Below, piece after piece: positions 51,761 through 63,400 of a stretch of DNA of 64,000 bases. The DNA lies in assembly GCA_033239005.1 (NCBI GenBank), contig BSQZ01000013.1, positions 11,506,782-11,570,781 on the forward strand, in the 5' to 3' direction. The position numbers and the translations under genes were made by a program. The notes under the pieces were generated by a model, which ran no database searches, was not told the DNA's origin, and saw only the letters and a list, made by a program, of their open reading frames with translations. Position 1 is the stretch's first letter. Every line of letters starts with the position of its first letter. The DNA comes from Lamellibrachia satsuma. Taxonomy: Eukaryota > Annelida > Polychaeta > Sabellida > Siboglinidae.

Positions 51761-52329
51761 GTGGTCAGTGGTTAACTTATGTAGTTTTGCGTATTTATTT
51801 AATCATTTAAATTTTTTTTATGGTGAACAATACTGTTTTAACGTTTGGAACAATATCCGATTGTTCGTGCAAATAAACATAATTATATGAATTGGTTCCG
51901 TTGCATTGCTTGGGAGTTTCTTCAAACAACACGAACACAAAGGTAAACATTTAGGATTGCTACATGTATTCAACTTATCATATCACAATATTGTAGTGCT
52001 CCACAGCGGAGCATCCGACACAGAGCAGAACGAACGTTCGATAGCGAAGGCAGAGGACATATATGTAGAGCCGATAAACTAACAGTCGATTTAGAGCTTC
52101 GAGTTTGTTTGGATGTTTACAAATAAGCATTAAAGAACATCCGAGAATATAAAATATCAATGACGATGAGGATTCTTCGATAACAGTTGAAAAAAGAACC
52201 ATGGCCATACGCAACAGCAACACACTGATTCGTTCGACGTGCCTATCGCAAACGTCAACAAGATCAAGTGTGCATGAAAAGTGAACTAGGGAGGCATTGC
52301 CACCATATCCGATGTTCGACTACAACACT

Positions 52330-53095
52330 GATTAAGCAAGCGCTGGTCCCAGGTAAGTCGGTTAGACAACTTGTTCGTTGGGCTTAACATCGCCGACGAT
52401 GACTGCAAATGTGCACTGCTGCTGCACTACGCTGGCAAATGCGTCCATGATATTTATGATACTGAAAAATCACAACATGAAAACTTATCCGGCACATGTG
52501 ATGGCACGAAAACGATTCTGAACGATTGCTTCATGCCAAAATCAAACGTGCAGACGGAGATACAAGCTTTCAGAAGTTGTTATCAAAAGGACGGACACTC
52601 ATTAGATGAATACGCCAATGAGCGTCATTTGTCAAAAAAACTGTAAGTTCATTAATGTGGATGTTGTCTCAGCTGATACCGCATTGCAAATCTAACCGTC
52701 TGCGACGACGTGCCCTTCGTGAGCCAGATACATCCCTAGCAGACTAACGCTGGGAAGAAGTCTTGAACTTGCCGACAAACAGGCACACGCAATTGAGACA
52801 ACGGGCATCAAAAGACGCGACGTCGATGACTTATGGTACAAACCACATCGTGCTGAACACGTGTCACAGAGACGCGACAAAAGCGTACAACGCGATGGTC
52901 GAGCAACACGCACCAATTATCGCTCAGGACAGCATGTTGGAAAGACGCAGTCACGACCCAGTGTCAGTGATAAATTGCAACGTCAAGGCTACATTTTGCC
53001 AAAGTATGCGGACAAGCAAAATATGATGCAGTCAATGAAGTCATTACTGGAGCATCAGCTTACCCTAAGCGTCCACGATATGTAGACTCATCCGT
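52330..53095 (+). pseudogene. Gypsy/Ty3-like LTR retrotransposon gag remnant
   Basis: The frame 52371-52646 has the gag capsid pattern of Gypsy-type elements (LLHYAGKCVHDIYDTEK, LNDCFMPKSNVQTEIQAF, SLDEYANERHL). It continues with frameshifts through LRRRALREPDTSLAD and a basic C-terminal region to about 53090. No pol region or LTR pair is seen. It is a dead fragment. Confidence 0.6.
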
Positions 53096-53145
53096 ATCGA
53101 GCGTTGACGACTATTGCTACGATGTGCAAGGGACAAAAGTAAGGT

Positions 53146-53216
53146 CACAATTCACTAATGACATTCCATCATATGTGACTTGTATGAGATATGATGGAAT
53201 GTCATTAGTGAATGTG
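53146..53216. other. 28-bp near-perfect hairpin, 14-nt loop
   Basis: Arms 53146-53174 and 53189-53216 pair except for one extra A in the left arm. The loop sequence GTGACTTGTATGAG is itself repeated directly after the right arm (53214-53227). This looks like a local template-switch inversion or a small foldback; a small-RNA source is possible but unsupported. Confidence 0.8.
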
Positions 53217-53514
53217 ACTTGTATGAGATATGGCAATACTATTCTACCTACATGGGTCAGACTTGAGATAACAGTCAACGAGGAATTGATGGGCCCCCCG
53301 ACTCTCTCTTCTCCATCCACAGTTCATTTCTCCTTTCTTCTGTCTTCCTGATACCACTCCACACAGCCTGTCGCCAATTGTTGCAGTCTGCTGCAGCAGA
53401 TTCCCAGGACTCAGTGCTGATCTGAACATATTTAATATTTCGCTTGCAAGCATTTCTGAACTGCAACATCTATACCACTCCTCTCACTAAGAATGGTCCG
53501 AACACTCCTGGTCA

Positions 53515-55262
53515 GATCTGCAGTGTATGTATGGACAGTGGTTACAGCCAGAATAAGAGTAAAGTACTGCAGTGTATGTATGGACAGTGGTTACAGCTGG
53601 AATAAGAGTAAAGTACTGCAGTGTATGTATGGACAGTGGTTACAGCCAGAGTAAGAGTAAAGTACTGCAGTGTATGTATGGACAGTGGTTACAGCCGGAA
53701 TAAGAGTAAAGTACTGCAGTGTATGAATGGACAGTGGTTACAGCTGGAATAAGAGTAAAGTACTGTAGTGTATGTATGGACAGTGGTTACAGCCGGAATA
53801 AGAGTAAAGTACTGTAGTGTATGTATGGACAGTGGTTACAGCCTGAATAAGAGTAAAGTACTGCAGTGTGTGCATGGACAGTGGTTACAGCCGGAATAAG
53901 AGTAAAGTACTGCAGTGTATGCATGGACAGTGGTTACAGCCTGAATAAGAGTAAAGTACTGCAGTGTGTGCATGGACATTGGTTACAGCCGGAATAAGAG
54001 TAAAGTACTGCAGTGTATGTATAGACAGTGGTTACAGCCTGAATAAGAGTAAAGTACTGCAGTGTGTGCATGGACATTGGTTACAGCCGGAATAAGAGTA
54101 AAGTACTGCAGTGTATGTATGGACAGTGGTTACAGCCAGAATAAGAGTAAAGTACTGCAGTGTATGTATGGACAGTGGTTACAGCTGGAATAAGAGTAAC
54201 GTACTGTAGTGTATGTATGGACAGTGGTTACAGCCGGAATAAGAGTAAAGTACTGCAGTGTATGTATGGACAGTGGTTACAGCCGCAATAAGAGTAAAGT
54301 ACTGCAGTGTATGTATGGACAGTGGTTACAGCCGGAATAAGAGTAAAGTACTGCAGTGTATGTATGGACAGTGGTTACAGCCAGAATAAGAGTAACGTAC
54401 TGCAGTGTATGTATGGACAGTGGTTACAGCCGGAATACGAGTAATTAAAGTACTGCAGTGTATGTATGGACAGTGGTTACAGCCGGAATATGATTAAAGT
54501 ACTGCAGTGCATGTATGGACAGTGGTTACAGCTGGAATAAGAGTAAAGTACTGCAGTGTATGTATGGACAGTGGTTACAGCCGGAATAAGAGTAAAGTAC
54601 TGTAGTGTATGTATCGACAGTGGTTACAGCCGGAATAAGAGTAAAGTACTGCAGTGTATGAATGGACAGTGGTTACAGACGGAATAAGAGTAATGTACTG
54701 CAGTATGCATATGGACAGTGGTTACAGCTGGAATAAGAGTAAAGTACTGCAGTGTATGTATGGACAGTGGTTACAGCCGCAACAAGAGTAAAGTACTGCA
54801 GTGTATGAATGGACAGTGGTTACAGCTGGAATAAGAGTAAAATACTGCAGTGTATGTATGGACAGTGGTTACAGCTGGAATAAGAGTAAAGTACTGCAAT
54901 GTATGTATGGACAGTGGTTACAGCCGCAATAAGAGTAAAGTACTGCAGTGTATGTATGGACAGTGGTTACAGCCGCAATAAGAGTAAAGTACTGCAGTGT
55001 ATGTATGGACAGTGGTTACAGCCGGAATACGAGTAAAGTACTGTAGTGTATGTATGGACAGTGGTTACAGCCGGAATAAGAGTAAAGTACTGCAGTGTAT
55101 GTATGGACAGTGGCTACACCCGGAATAAGAGTAAAGTACTGCAGTGTATGAATGGACAGTGGTTACAGCTGGAATAAGAGTAAAGTACTGCAGTGTGTGC
55201 ATGGACAGTGGTTACAGCCGGGGTTAGAGTAAAGTACTGCAGTGTATGTAAGGACAGTGTAG
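53515..55262. repeat. 49-bp satellite-like array, about 35 copies
   Basis: The unit starts TGTATGTATGGACAGTGGTT and continues ACAGCCGGAATAAGAGTAAAGTACTGCAG. Variants at CCGGAA/CTGGAA/CCGCAA and at CTGCAG/CTGTAG form mixed subtypes. It is the largest tandem array in the window. Confidence 0.97.
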
Positions 55263-55265
<3 letters not shown>

Positions 55266-55321
<56 letters not shown>

Positions 55322-55330
55322 ATATATATA
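55266..55330. repeat. (AT)n microsatellite
   Basis: AT dinucleotides directly following the 49-bp array. Confidence 0.95.
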
Positions 55331-55714
55331 AAAATAAAAAATGTCGAAACACGTGTGTTTGCTACATGTTTTTTTCTATAAATATGCAATTTCCAATCTT
55401 GAATGTAAAAAGTGAGATCTTAGGTATAAAATAACTCACCTTAGGTTTAATGCCAAACGTTTTGGCGTTCAGGCATGACTTATTTCTTGATTGATGCGCT
55501 GCGATTGACTTTTGGATCAGCAGATTTGAAAAGCAGAAACAAAATGGAGCAAAGACATTGCACATATCGTTTAGCAGGCAGCACTGATTTGTAGTCAACT
55601 ATAGGACAACATGTGGCAGCCCTCTCAACTTTGCACTGTTGAGAACTGTGTTATGGATGTACATAAAATGTTTACATCTATAACCAAGATCAACCATAAA
55701 AGTGTCAATTATTG
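55331..55714. other. Gap: nothing recognised
   Basis: Unique sequence; one minus-strand frame (55598-55362) has no family likeness. Confidence 0.35.
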
Positions 55715-56048
55715 TATCCAACACTACGCTGTGGGGACCAAACAACTGCTAGTTGAAAACGAAGTAAAGAAGAGAAATGAAGGTGGATAGGACACACACT
55801 GAAGAAACCAACAAGAAACGTCACACGACAATCATTTACATAGAACCCCCAAGGGAAGCTAAAAAGAGGAAGGCAAAGAAACACCTGGCAGAGAGACACC
55901 GAAAAGGAAAGAAAGAAGATGGGATACACCTGGAAAGAAATGGATAAAATGGCCACAAACAGACAAGAGTGGAGGATCATGGTCGATGGCCTATGCTCCC
56001 AGCGAGCAATCAGGCCAAAGTAAGTAAGTAAGTAAGTAAGTAAGTAAC
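55715..56048 (+). mobile_element. RTE-type LINE 3' end with (TAAG)n tail
   Basis: The plus-strand text is the RTE polyprotein C-terminus (RWIGHTLKKP, KRKRGRPRNTWRRDTEKE, WKEMDKMATNRQEWR). It ends at a stop followed by (TAAG/GTAA)n at about 56020-56047, the simple-repeat tail typical of RTE elements. It is 5'-truncated. Confidence 0.85.
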
Positions 56049-56054
56049 ATACAG

Positions 56055-56400
56055 TCTGTTGTGCCCGATCAGAGATCGACGTATGCAGTCGGCGTATACC
56101 CACATACAAACGTTGTGTTTGCTTTGCAAATCAGAAGCACGCTAGGGTTCAGTGTCAACTCGCCGCACCAAGTACAATTCTCTGAAGCAGTCAGATGCTC
56201 GTATCATTCCGACTACTCACTGTGGTCGTCTAAGTTCTTTGACAGCGACCGATTCACACGACGTATAAACACTCACTTACTCACTCACTCACTCACTCAC
56301 TCACTCACTCACTCACTCACTCAATCCTCTTCGCTCCAACAAATCTCCTCCAGCAAAACAGGAGTGAAATAATTGTGTTTATCAAAACTCATACAGTGTA
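56055..56400 (+). repeat. Unit U1: decayed upstream block and signal-peptide exon
   Basis: Homologous to U4 (60310-60570): AGAGATCGACGTATGCAGTC, AATCAGAAGCACGCTAGGGT and a start-exon block. Here only the second ATG (56195) survives, reading MLVSFRLLTVVV then TAA at 56231, with no GT donor. A (CTCA)n run follows (56272-56320), and 56330-56385 matches the stretch after the repeat in U5. Confidence 0.75.
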
Positions 56401-56474
56401 TACAACGAACCTATGACATGTATTTACTGCTAAACCAAAACAAATGTAGACGGCGGCGACGACGACGGCGACGA

Positions 56475-56573
56475 CGTTCTGGAATAATTTTAGTTGCTCT
56501 TCTCTGAATTCGTTCATTATTATGGTCTCCACGCCTGTATACAGTATTTTAAATGAGGTCTAACTATTGCTTT
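56475..56573 (-). mobile_element. CR1/L2-like LINE short fragment
   Basis: About 100 bp of the thumb region (TTTAGTTGCTCTTCTCTGAA, ATGAGGTCTAACTATTGCTT), abutting another LINE at 56574. Confidence 0.75.
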
Positions 56574-57885
56574 ATCTTCTTCTCCCCCCTGCTCCTTGCG
56601 TGGTGGGGTCCAAGTCACTTGGCAGCTTCTTCTACTTTCGTTATTAATCCTCTCCATCTCCCTCTGTCTTCTGCGATGGTCTTCCACATTTAACACAGTC
56701 TTTCCATCGCAGCTTTGGTCTTCCTCTTCTTCTTCTACCACCCTCTTCTGTTTCCATGCTCTTTTTGACAGTCTGTATTCGCCGATTATTTTTACATGTC
56801 CTGCCCATCTCATTCGGTGTTTTTTCATGCCAATCTATTCTCTCAATTCCTTCATCTTCCTTCTTCGGTTACTTTGCATATTCTTCGGACCCAGTTGTTT
56901 TCTGTTAGCTTCATCTTCTCCTCCTGTCTCTCTGTCAGTGCCAATGTTCCCAACCCGTATATACAGGCTGGTACAACGCAGGTTTCCAACACTTTTCCTT
57001 TTAGTTGGTTCTTCAGTTTTCTGTCCCACATAATGCCTTCCACTGTCTTCCATGCTGCTGCTCCTGCTTGCACTCTCCTCTGTTTTCCTTACTACGTCCT
57101 CCATCCTCACACACTGTGCCGCCCAAGTATACAAAACTGTTCAAATGTTTAATCCGTCAGCATGCAGGTCTACCTCCTGTTCGCCTATCTACATTAATTC
57201 GGTCTTCTCCAGATTCATTCGGAGGCCACGTTTTCTAAAGGTGTTATTCCATTCTTGCAATGCTTTTTGTAGGTCTTCTTTGCTATCAGCCACCACTGCT
57301 AGGTCATCTGCATATAGTTTCGTTTTAAGTTCTTCCTGTTCAGATACCTTTCCACTGATCAGCTTCATCACAATAATGAAAAGCAGGGGACTCAATGCAC
57401 TTCCCTGTCTAAGTCCTACTCCCACACCCAACCATTCTGACCTCTGCCTCTCCAACCTCTATCCATCTCATGACAGCAAATGTAAGTTCTCTCGGCACTG
57501 TGTCAAATGCCTTTTCCAGATCGACAAACCCGAATGCTACATCCTTTCTAAATTCTATCCTCTTCTCAATAATTTTCTGATGGCAAACAATCCATCCTCT
57601 CTTCCTATCCCTTTCCTAAATCCCAGCTGATTCTCTCCGATCTTGCTCCCCACTATATGCTTAACCCTCGCATCTAATACCCTTTCCATATATTTCAGGA
57701 CTTGGCTCAGTAATGTGATGCCTCTGTATCTCCATGGGTCATGGGTGTCATCTTTCCCCTTCCAAGTCGGCACAATCACTCCTCTTCGCCACTCTGCTGG
57801 TATCTCTCCTGTTGTGAAGCACACATGAAACAGCCTCGTCAGCCACTTGATTCCCACTAGTTTGCTTGCTTTCAAAATTTCCATT
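56574..57885 (-). mobile_element. Non-LTR LINE, degenerate RT region
   Basis: Ordered minus-strand pieces: 57884-57555 (AEWRRGVIVPTWKGKDD, WRYRGITLLSQVLKYMERVL), 57455-57189 (GLRQGSALSPLLF, KLYADDLAVVADS with an intact ADD), 57073-56852 (CVVPACIYGLGTLAL) and 56828-56580 (RMRWAGHVKII). Frames are shifted between pieces. It inserted next to, and probably disrupted, a U/V unit. Confidence 0.8.
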
Positions 57886-58045
57886 CAGTTGCCAGCGCCA
57901 TCTGTCAATGGTGTTGTGCCGCGCCAGCTGCCATCGGGGCCAATCAGCACCAACCATTCCACTTCCGGACCAGTCCACACTCATTTAACGAACTAAATGC
58001 GCAACGGTCGACTACCAGGACATGGGTCTACTGTGTAATCTACCT
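57886..58045 (+). repeat. Block V1, copy of the membrane-gene 3' end
   Basis: About 150 bp closely match V3 (63706-63860): TTGCCAGCGCCATCTGTCAA, GGGGCCAATCAGCACCAA, ATGCGCAACGGTCGACTA, GACATGGGTCTACTGTGTAA. Relative to V3 it lacks the upstream membrane-span sequence, replaced by the LINE, and its frame is broken. Confidence 0.85.
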
Positions 58046-58344
58046 AGCTATTTATAGCTACCGGGTCGCCATCTAGCGGTAGTCGTCTGAAGAAGTTTGC
58101 TGATAGCAGTCGCAACGTCACGGGGAGAAAAGGTAAACTGACTGTGAAATGAGTAAAAATATTACTCATTTGAACTATCCAGTCTGATAAAAAATCTTCA
58201 CTCACTGAACGTGTGTTTGTGATTTCCCCAGACTTAGTCGTTACGACGTCAAACGATTTTATATACTGTTATTTTGGGTCCATACTACTGGCTAACATAT
58301 GTTATGCTCGTGTAAAGATCGTGTGTGTGTATGTGCGCGTGCTC

Positions 58345-58376
<32 letters not shown>

Positions 58377-58444
58377 ATACAGTCTGGGTGTATACAATCG
58401 GGATGAATCACATTAGTTACGTCAATAAGAAGCATGTTGTTGTA

Positions 58445-58700
58445 AACTTTTGACCTGCCGAGCTAGGTACAGCGCTGTGACCCGGTCAGTTCTGGACAAT
58501 GGCCGCGATACTCGTTTAGTTCCTTCTACTCACTATAGTCGTTACGGTAGGTTCTGCGCTCGCGGTTATTGCTTGTTGCAACAGTTCACTCAACTGTAGG
58601 CAATGGTGGATATGTGAACGAATGGTCTTCGCGCAGTAACTCCAGCATTGCTGAATGTTTCCCATAGAAGTCGCGCTGGAATGAACAGGTCTGCAAAGCG
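58445..58700 (+). pseudogene. Unit U2: signal-peptide exon with stop
   Basis: ATG at 58499 reads MAAILV then TAG (58517), followed by FLLLTIVV and a donor GTAGGT at 58547. The upstream GGTACAGCGCTGTGA block aligns with U3-U5. Downstream, CAGTTCACTCAACTGTAGGC resembles 61118-61200. It is a pseudo-copy of the U4 exon. Confidence 0.75.
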
Positions 58701-59640
58701 CGTTGAACAGTCCCAAGGACTGGATATTGGATGTCTACTTCCGTGATGTATACTTCCGTGATGTTTATTCCATGATGTCTACTTCCGTGATGGAACAACA
58801 AAGAGAGAAGATTTAAACAAGCGAATACAAGGCTGTATGAACGGACTGACCGTTCCACCTATTTCCAGGTTAAGTCTATTTGACACATTTGCTGTCCACT
58901 TATTAATTTTTACGCGGGTCGAAACCGTCACACTCCGTCGCACTTCAAGCGACACGCGTTCAGGGCAATCTGGTACTATTATAAATCAGGGGGGTGAGAT
59001 GGGTCTCAACATCCCATCTTTCAAATGTTTGGGGGCCACAGTCCCACCATTTCTGAGAGTTCGCCTCCCACCAATCCCGTCCTCGCTAGCCAGGTGTGGC
59101 ATCAATACCCCTGGCAGATCGACCTGTGGTAACATGGATTTGTTATTTTTCCCACGCTAGTTGTTTCAATTTTCAGTTAAAGTCACTTTTTGCGAAAAGT
59201 ATGTTAAATACATTATTTCTGTCAACGCATACATTAAATTTATTATTCTTGTTAATGCAATGTACCATACCATTGATATTCCATATTGTAGTTATGTAGA
59301 TATATGAAGTTTCCTAGGCGCGATCGACTGTAACAACTCGCCCCGTAAGCGGGGCAAGTTGTTACATAACACAGGGCACGTTGTTACAGCAAAGAACTAG
59401 TGGATTGCAAAGCAAGTGTCACTCGTACATGTTACTGTTATTACATTAATTGGATTATACACACTTTTACATCTTAAACACATTGTACACAACAATGTAG
59501 GTGTTCATGGCTTCATATATTAAGCTTTTAAATTTTAGTTAGGCCCTACCTACGGGGACTCATTGCCAAGATTCTTGCATAACAAACAATTGTGAATTAA
59601 ATGCAAAATATTTAATGTAGTATGGAATAGTGAATGGAAA
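58701..59640. other. Gap with short repeats and a hairpin
   Basis: At 58726-58795 an 18-bp-like unit (GATGTCTACTTCCGTGAT) recurs about four times. At 59330-59365 GTAACAACTCGCCCCG pairs with CGGGGCAAGTTGTTAC across a tiny loop. No gene is recognised. Confidence 0.5.
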
Positions 59641-59880
59641 TGGGAGGTCCTCACATAGAAATGTTTTGTTAGCCTGGCCAATCTGAAGCACGTTAGGGTT
59701 CAGTGTTGACTCGTCGAGCCAGGTACAACGCTGAGACGCAATCAGTTGTGGACCGTGGCCGCGATGCTCGTCACGTTCCTACTACTCACTGCGGTCGTCT
59801 CACTAAGTTCTTCGATAGCGACCGACTCACACGTGGTGTAAACACAGGGCGTTGTACGAGATCAGGAATTACGAACTCCA
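59640..59880 (+). pseudogene. Unit U3: signal-peptide exon, start and donor altered
   Basis: It aligns with U4 throughout (GGCCAATCTGAAGCACGTTA, TCGTCGAGCCAGGTACAACG). The first ATG is GTG, the second ATG at 59764 reads MLVTFLLLTAVVSL, and the donor GGTAAG is replaced by ACTAAG, so the frame runs to a stop at about 59839. Confidence 0.8.
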
Positions 59881-60017
59881 TCCCCAACCAAACAAACTTT
59901 TTTCTTAGAGTAAAACTAGTGAAGTATAGAACGAAAACGGAGATTACGAAGTTATTTCAACGTACTAAGCATGTCACTGACTTCAAAGTCTACGTGATCC
60001 ATTCTGTACTCTATATA

Positions 60018-60120
60018 TTACATTGTAAGTCCCATCGGGACCAATCAGCACAAACCATGACAGTTCTGGACCATTCCCAGTCACTTAATGAACTGAATGC
60101 GCAACGGTCGACACATGAAG
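60018..60120 (+). repeat. Block V2
   Basis: About 100 bp match V1 and V3 (TAAGTCCCATCGGGACCAAT, AATGAACTGAATGCGCAACG). It lies about 190 bp before U4. Confidence 0.8.
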
Positions 60121-60239
60121 AAACATTACAAAGCGTAAGTCCCCAGCACGTCGCACATACAATGTGCAAGTCTTATGTTTTTTGATCGTATATTTACGAA
60201 AAAACAACCAGACTGTGTTACTTCACCTGACACTTTTTG

Positions 60240-60467
60240 TACAACGCTCTGGCCTGAAACAGCCTTCAGCTATTGTGATTTACGGCTTTGAGTGACTAGG
60301 CAGAAAGCAACCGACAATTTCTTTTGGACCGTGCAGAGATCGACGTATGCAGTCGTGGGGTTCCCACATAGAAACGTTTTGTTTCCCAGGCCAATCAGAA
60401 GCACTTTTGTGCTCAGTGTTGACTCGTCGAGCCAGGTACAACGCTGAAATGCAATCAGTTGTGGACC
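60240..60467 (+). promoter_or_regulatory. U4 upstream block with CCAAT box (candidate promoter)
   Basis: A stretch conserved between units, with GGCCAATCAGAAGCAC about 80 bp before the ATG. CCAAT in this orientation and place, repeated in U3, U4 and U5, suggests a promoter element. The stretch 60252-60290 (CTTCAGCTATTGTGATTTAC) matches 63940-63975 after V3, so the next unit probably starts at the right edge of the window. Confidence 0.5.
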
Positions 60468-63400
60468 ATGGCCGCGATGCTCGTCTCGTTCCTACTTCTC
60501 ACTGCGGTCGTCTTACGGTAAGTTCGTACTAGATCAGGCATTACGAACTCCATCCCAAACCAACACTCTACAGATTACAGTGGAAGTTTTTGAGAGGCGC
60601 GGTAGTGTAGTGGTTAGCACATTTGCTTTACGTGTCAGAGTTACACCGGAACCAGGCATTATACACCAGGTATTACAAAGTGGCTTTCAACGTCGATGAC
60701 TGCGTATCCCTCGTGACTCGGATGTCGGTCGCGATTCGCTAAAGACGTGAAAGAACCATTTTTAGTTAATAACCAATACAAACAGGCTCAATTCCATGTA
60801 TTCATTATTATTTCCTTGCACGCGCGCAGAGGATCCAGGTGATCCCCGGGTTATTCTTATCGTCGGTGACGTCGCACGGGCCCAGGTTTCCGCGCCTGAG
60901 TGATCATGATATGGCGTGTGTTACCTGCGTTGGTCCAACGCCTCGTTGGCATACTGACTGGCAGTGGACCGTCCAGGTGACGTACCTAGGACCTCGCAGG
61001 GGGAAGCTTAGTCACCCATTGTTTTACCACCGTGTATTGTCGCAACAGGTTACATACGAAACAAATTAAGGAAGTAGGAACTATTGAACATTGCGATTTC
61101 GTTCGCTACGTGTTGTTTCAATTCACTCAACTGTATAAACGAGTACCTGACAACAGACAGTGGTGGATGTGTGAATGAATAGTCGATGCACAGTAATGCA
61201 ATGTATCTGAGCCTCCCATCTGGGGAGTGGTAGTGTAGCTGCAAGAACACTTGATTCTCAATCAAGAGAACCCGGGTTCGAATCTTCTTGTTGACGTTTC
61301 GAACCTCATTTGGAATATTGTATATAAGCATGGATGTCATACCACAAGAAGGACCTAGATAAGCTAGAAAGAATACAATGAAGAACAACAATTATTCCAG
61401 AACTCAGAGGTTTAGTTATGAAAGTCGCTTAATAGAATATGGTTCGACAACACTTGACACAAGGAAACTAAGAGGAAACCAAATAGACGTTTTTTTAATG
61501 TTGAATGGTTACGAGAATATTGATAGGAATATGTTCTTCAAACTAAAAGATGGCAGTATAATCAGAGGGCACAAATCAATATTAATTAGTTAATGAACAG
61601 GGTAGGTTGGACATGAGAAATACTCATTGTTACAGGGGGTGATACAAGAATGAAACAAACTGTCAAATGATTGTGTTAATGCTAGTAGTTTGAATAGATT
61701 TGATACGGGCGGGCTATACGTAGATGGTCGAATTGTTCGACTCTCGATAAGCCAATGGCTTCCTTGTCCATTTGTCGCCCAGAACTAGTAGTTTTGGATC
61801 GCAATATTGTCTTGTTAAATCAATATGGATGCGGAAGACAGCGGAACCGAGATTAGGGGAACTCTTAGGGGAACACTTTTTAGGTTCATTTTAATATTGA
61901 TGTGTACATTTATTTTAGTGTATTCATTATTACATTTGGTTTAGACTAACTAACGTGTTATTTGAAATATATTTTTACTGTATATGTTATGTAAAACCCT
62001 TTGAATAGTATTGGATATGGTGATATATAAAATAATAGTAATTATTATTAGTTAAACTATTAACATGCACATTACACCTTCGTTTAAATGTCTTGTAAAT
62101 CGACGAAATACTCACCATAATTTAGTTGGAATTGTCAGACTGTAGTCTGCCAACGGATAATGGGGAGCGTGGGGGCAAAACGCCCATGTAGGGCGAAACG
62201 CCTTCCCATTCTATCTAACCATAATGCTCAAAAATAAATAAAAACAATCGTGAAAACAGATAGCCAAATAGATAGTTGCCCATGCCGACCTGATTACAGC
62301 ACGATTGCAGCAGAACCAAAACACGCCGTCAGCTGTTCACATTAAAATGTGAGCTTCACAATCGTACAAAACTTGTAGTAGGACTATGTACAGTAGCAAC
62401 GAAAAACTGGGATATTGATTCTTGCACAACAAACAATTGTGAATGAAATACAAATTATTTAATGCAGTATGAAATAATGAATGGAAATATATATATATAT
62501 ATATATAATGCGATTTCTACTTGATTGAATGATACACACATAAAAGAAGCGCCGAGGACGAGGACATTCACCTCGGCAGTGACGTGCACTGGCATAGAAC
62601 GGTCGGTCTTTTGTGCTCGTGCAGAGATCGTGTATGCAGTCAGGGGTCACCACACAGAAACGTTTTGCTTACCTGGCCAATCAGAAGCACATTATTGTTT
62701 AGTGTTAACCCACCGAGTCAGGTACAGCGCTATGGAGCGGTCACTCGCTCGCTCGCCTGCCCGCCCGAACGCCCGCCCGCCCGCCCGCCAGCCCGCCCGC
62801 CCGCCCGCCCGCCCGCCCGCCCGCCCGCCCGCCCGCCCGCCCGCCCGCCCGCCCGCCCGCCCGCCCGCCCGCCCGCCCGCCCGCCCGCCCGCCCGCCCGC
62901 CCGCCCGCCCGCCCGCCCGCCCGCCCGCCCGCCCGCCCGCCCGCCCGCCCGCCCGCCCACTCACTCATTCACTCAATCACAGAGCGCTAACAAATCTCAT
63001 CCAGCAAAATAGGAGTAAAATAATCGTGTTTATCAAAACACATATGGAAACAAACGCTTGTTTTTACTTGTATGATATAACAGTTTTGAAACAAGCTTCT
63101 GTCCTTTCGCAGGTCACATTCAACGTCGTGGCCAGACATCGGTCCAACATTGGCTCCCGACACTGGCCCAACGTCAATTTCCGGCACTGGCTCGAAGTCG
63201 ACTCAAGACAATATCTCTACGTCGACAACACACCGGAGGAGAGACATCGCAACCACTACAACAACACGGGCTCACACTACAACAACACGGACTCACACTA
63301 CAACAACACGGGCTCACACTACAACAACACGGCAGAACACAACTACAACAGAAGGCATGTCGGTGTGGATTGGATTCACTTTGGTTTTCTTCTATTCCGC

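Noticed and set aside
61218..61295. Functional tRNA-Glu gene
   Set aside because: The B box and anticodon stem are good, but the acceptor and T stems do not pair.
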